Assembly (NCBI GenBank): GCA_002699025.1
Contig: PABA01000048.1
Span: 1-64,000 of the forward strand
Origin: Sandaracinus sp.
GTDB lineage: Bacteria; Myxococcota_A; Polyangia; Polyangiales; Houyiibacteriaceae
Direction of reading: 5' to 3'
Length of the DNA: 64,000 nucleotides
Shown: in pieces, positions 61,660-64,000 of the stretch
How the letters are laid out: every line of letters begins with the position of its first letter
Numbering within the stretch: the stretch's first letter is position 1
Made by a program: the position numbers and the translations under genes
Notes under the pieces: model-generated
Database searches by the model: none
Seen by the model: only the letters and a program-made list of their open reading frames with translations
What the model was told of the DNA's origin: nothing

Positions 61660-61853
61660 GCTGTCGAGGCGAGGCCGCGCTCGGCAGCGGGGCCGTCGAG
61701 GCCGCGTGCAACACCCTTCACACAGCGCCTGAAGGTCTCCGGCGCCTCCTGGTCGCGGGGGCCGGCGGTGTCCTCTACCTCCGCTCGCTCCTCCGATCCG
61801 ATCGCTTCGAGCACGCCTTCGCGTTCAGGCAGGCGACGCGCTACGCCGCCTGA
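61660..61853 (+). pseudogene. Decayed C-terminal end of an ISKra4-like transposase
   Basis: Translating three phases in turn gives LGSGAVEAACNTL, then QRLKVSGASWSRG, then GVLYLRSLLRSDRFEHAF and a stop at 61851-61853. This order matches the end of ISKra4-type transposases (IGSGxVEAACK, QRLKxSGxRW, LRxLxxSxRF). Two frameshifts are needed and the 5' part of the element is gone. It is therefore a remnant, not a working gene. No terminal inverted repeats found. Confidence 0.72.
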
Positions 61854-61988
61854 TCAGACGATGAGATGCACCCTTTTGAGCTCCGCGCCGAGGTGGCCGA
61901 GCTCTTCATACCAGCTACGGAGCCCGCCGGTGTGGACATGAGCCAGGCTGCACGCGGTCGAAAGAGATCGCGCCATACCATGCGTGGT

Positions 61989-62274
61989 TCACGCCGGTAA
62001 CAAGCACCTCATTGCCAACGTTTCAAGCTCATCGGCGGCGTCTTGCAAGCGCTCAGACTGGTCACCAGAGAGACGAGTAGATGCGCTCCGGAGCGCTGGT
62101 GGAATGATGGGGAGCTCCCGCAACACGTTTGTCCACAGTCTGGGCAGGGGCCAACTCCTCAGACAGGGACTCGAGGATTGCGACGAGCCGGGCGTACTCG
62201 GTCTCGTCGAAGCGGAGGTCGCGGAGGGAGTCAAGGAAAGGACTATCGAGAAGCTCTCGTTCGCTCTTGGTCAT
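61989..62274 (-). pseudogene. Possibly frameshifted small gene
   Basis: Starting at the ATG at 62274, MTKSERELLDSPFLDSLRDL continues through FDETEYARLVAILESLSEEL, then near 62120 the coding character passes to another frame (VLRELPIIPPALRSASTRL... ending CLLPA at 61989). Both halves have sensible, hydrophilic composition; a single indel would give a protein of about 95 aa. Either a pseudogene or a sequencing error. Family unknown. Confidence 0.45.
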
Positions 62275-62356
62275 CGCACGCCTTGATACACGATCTCGAT
62301 GGCTTCCTGGGGAATGCCACCGTGAGTTGGAACCACTGCTGCCGCCGCCGTGTAGT

Positions 62357-62584
62357 TCACGGCGACCGGGTGCCCTGAAGCAGCCGTGCAAGGCGCATGG
62401 CGCGCTCGACCACGCCGAAGCGCGAATACTCGTACTCCTGCACGACCTCGTCCGTGTCGACGTCGACGACGGCGCGCAGAACCGACGTTGTCGGTGACGA
62501 CGCGGTAGAGCGTGCCGTCGCGGTGCAAGTCGAGGTCGGGGACCGACGTCGACCGAGCACGTCGCGTGCCTGGCGGAGCGTCAT
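62357..62584 (-). pseudogene. Small gene with two compensating frameshifts
   Basis: MTLRQARDVLG is in one frame, SVPDLDLHRDGTLYRVVTDN in the next, and LRAVVDVDTDEVVQEYEYSRF with VVERAMRLARLLQG back in the first. Joined, this is a natural-looking protein of about 75 aa with the strand pattern of small toxin- or immunity-type proteins. As read, both indels must be errors or the gene is dead. Confidence 0.45.
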
Positions 62585-62643
62585 GCGGGGTGACGTCGAG
62601 GGACCCGTCAGATCCGCGGCCGTCCAACCGTCTCCTCTCTCGA

Positions 62644-64000
62644 ATGGCCACCACCAAGACGCTCGCGGACGAGCTCGGGGTCCCTCTCTCGCTCGTCAAA
62701 CAGTTTCTCAAGCGGCGTTTCGGGCGCGACTACAAGGGCGGGGACTGTCCACTCGGACGGGAGGAGGAGCGTGCGGTACGTGACGCCCACGTATCGGGGG
62801 AGCTGAAGCGCCGTCAGGGAAAGACGCGCGTCGCGACCGAGACGCGACATCCCATCGACCCGGCGGACGTGCCCCCGGTGCTCCCCCAGTTCGCTCCGCC
62901 TTGCTTCACGGAGGGTTCGCTGGGCAAACACCGCGTCTTCCTCCACCAGGACGTCTTGGAGGCCCTCCACGACCCGGACGTGCCTCGGCGTCGAAAGGCC
63001 AACCTGACCCGGCGCGTTCAGGAGCTCCTGACATCTGGGCGCTGTACCCGCAGCAAGGGGGTCAACGGCAAGGACAAGGGCTACCGTCGGGTCCCCCTCG
63101 GCGGCTCGTCTGGGCAGCAGTTCTACCTGTGGATGCTCGAGCCTGGCGCTCGCGTGAACGGTCAGGACACGGGGGACTTGCACGCCGCGTGTCCCGGCTT
63201 TCTCCTTCGGAGCGTCCGCCACCACGACGACACCGGTCGTGGCACCCTCCCGATCGGCGCGGCGAGCGAGTACGCGGAGATCGACGTCCGCGACGTCTTC
63301 GGGACCCGGGTCGACGTGACCGATCCGCTGGTCGAGGGCCAGCGACGGGCGGCGCGTTGCAGTGCGAAGGTGGTGCGCTTCATCGAGGGCGGCCCGGGCG
63401 CTGGCAAGACCACCGTCCTCAACGACATCGCGCCCCACGTACAGGGCCGCGTGCTCTACCTGACCTGGAGCCGCGCATTGGCGGACGCCGCGCGCCAGTG
63501 GCTCGAGGTCGCGGCCCCCGAACAGGAGCACGTGGTGCTCTCGTTCGCAGCGTTCCTCGAGCGCCTCGATCCAGCGCGCCCACCGCTCCCGGATCGCCCG
63601 CGCCGTGAGTGGTTCGCCGAGTTCGACGAGCGTGCGCGCGCGTGCGGCCCGCGACTGTCGCGCTGGCGCTTGGATGGACGCCTTCACACTGCCGCGCTCC
63701 ACACGGAGCTCCAGGCGCAGATCTTCGGACGCGCGCTGCCGGTCGAGTTCGAGGGGTGCCGGGCGTCGGAGTGCGGTCTGCTCGGGCGGCAGGACTACCT
63801 CGAGCACCGCCGGCGCCTCAACGGAGGCGGCGAGCAGGCACACTCCTTCGCGTCGAACCAGAGCGAAGAGGAGCGTGCCCGCTTCTTTCCAGGGCCCGTC
63901 CGGGCCTTCGAGCTCGCGAAGGCGCTCCGCGACGGCGAGCTCGAGCTGCCCGAGGACTTCGCGTTCGATGCCGTCGTGGTCGACGAGGTGCAGGACCTCA
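62644..64000 (+). CDS. SF1 (UvrD-like) helicase, truncated by the window edge
   Basis: An open frame from the ATG at 62644 to the right edge (452 codons, no stop). Residues 1-50 form a small helical N-terminus (TKTLADELGVPLSLVKQFLK). Motif I is GGPGAGKTTVL (250-260), motif Ia-like LYLTWSRALADAARQW follows, and motif II is VVVDEVQDL (444-452). These identify an SF1 helicase of the UvrD/Rep group, but about 240 residues precede motif I, much more than usual. This extension is mostly beta and basic (SGRCTRSKG, QFYLWMLEP). It could be an accessory gene of the island, for example in phage defence or element maintenance; unproven. Confidence 0.88.
   Translation, partial: MATTKTLADELGVPLSLVKQFLKRRFGRDYKGGDCPLGREEERAVRDAHVSGELKRRQGKTRVATETRHPIDPADVPPVLPQFAPPCFTEGSLGKHRVFLHQDVLEALHDPDVPRRRKANLTRRVQELLTSGRCTRSKGVNGKDKGYRRVPLGGSSGQQFYLWMLEPGARVNGQDTGDLHAACPGFLLRSVRHHDDTGRGTLPIGAASEYAEIDVRDVFGTRVDVTDPLVEGQRRAARCSAKVVRFIEGGPGAGKTTVLNDIAPHVQGRVLYLTWSRALADAARQWLEVAAPEQEHVVLSFAAFLERLDPARPPLPDRPRREWFAEFDERARACGPRLSRWRLDGRLHTAALHTELQAQIFGRALPVEFEGCRASECGLLGRQDYLEHRRRLNGGGEQAHSFASNQSEEERARFFPGPVRAFELAKALRDGELELPEDFAFDAVVVDEVQDL

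Larger units (their letters stand above)
55753..64000. mobile_element. Putative integrated element (genomic island) at tRNA-Arg, right end outside the window
   Basis: The integrase next to a tRNA, an excisionase-like gene, divergent repressors with a shared operator, lower-GC unrecognised genes, an insertion-sequence remnant and small decayed genes fit an island. The second att copy (tRNA 3' end) is not found before 64000, so the boundary to the right is not defined and element size is unknown. Confidence 0.7.

Noticed and set aside
62608-63843. A 411-residue minus-strand frame at the right end
   Set aside because: The plus-strand helicase frame with clear motif I and II covers the same bases; the other is its shadow.
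56000-64000. A second copy of the tRNA-Arg 3' end (other att site)
   Set aside because: No repeat of the T-arm and acceptor sequence was found by eye to 64000; the element is therefore called open-ended.

Overview
This is a very GC-rich (roughly 70%) chromosomal stretch. The gene content (an FHA-type sigma-54 activator, a Stig1-like cysteine-repeat lipoprotein, a MYXO-CTERM-like C-terminus, a bacterial CYP51, and many lipoproteins) points to a Myxococcota bacterium, probably of the Polyangia/Sandaracinus type. That placement is inferred from family knowledge, not from a marker gene. Positions 1 to about 55,750 look like ordinary host chromosome. From the tRNA-Arg gene at 55,753 to the right edge the window looks like an integrated element whose far end is not included.

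Layout. 1-4,330: an FHA/sigma-54 activator and a soluble hybrid histidine kinase, lying between a distant copy and a five-unit array of a 150-180 bp intergenic repeat. 4,419-10,026: a Stig1-repeat lipoprotein, the gatC-gatA-gatB operon (overlapping starts and stops) and mtnA. 10,090-19,141: an unusual three-gene operon of paralogous ClpB-like double AAA+ ATPases. All three lack the D2 GYVG pore loop and have altered D1 Walker B motifs, and two have C-terminal domains resembling release-factor PCRF domains. This is the best candidate for an undescribed system. 19,156-23,734: an M19 dipeptidase lipoprotein, a DUF2330/MYXO-CTERM-like protein and a membrane FHA-transglutaminase protein. 23,842-27,889: an MlaE-type permease with a motif-poor ABC ATPase, then a CYP51-ferredoxin fusion and an NTF2-like protein. 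28,111-34,230: a CoA-binding protein, a small acidic protein, FabH, a one-domain asparaginase, an M48 peptidase and a dynamin-like GTPase. 34,589-39,765: lysA-argH and a P-type ATPase homologue that has lost its catalytic motifs. 39,832-52,949: envelope and metabolic genes (YkuD transpeptidase, M15 carboxypeptidase, SRPBCC protein, esterase-extensin fusion, dihaem cytochrome lipoprotein, fumC, GNAT-like protein, HemJ/CopD-like membrane protein, small lipoprotein). 53,015-55,543: comEC.

55,753-64,000: tRNA-Arg(CCG) is followed by a tyrosine integrase whose C-terminus reads into the tRNA. Next to it are an excisionase-like HTH gene sharing a palindromic control region with a divergent XRE repressor, a second XRE regulator, several unrecognised genes of lower GC, a decayed ISKra4-like transposase end, two probably frameshifted small genes, and the first 452 codons of an SF1 helicase running off the right edge. 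This mix is typical of a genomic island. The cargo function is undetermined.

How genes work together: GatCAB makes Gln-tRNA(Gln) and/or Asn-tRNA(Asn). lysA-argH couple lysine and arginine synthesis. MlaE/F-like proteins, the YkuD and M15 enzymes and the extensin-fusion protein act on the envelope. CYP51-Fd suggests sterol chemistry. The Clp-like trio most likely forms one hetero-complex with a non-threading role.
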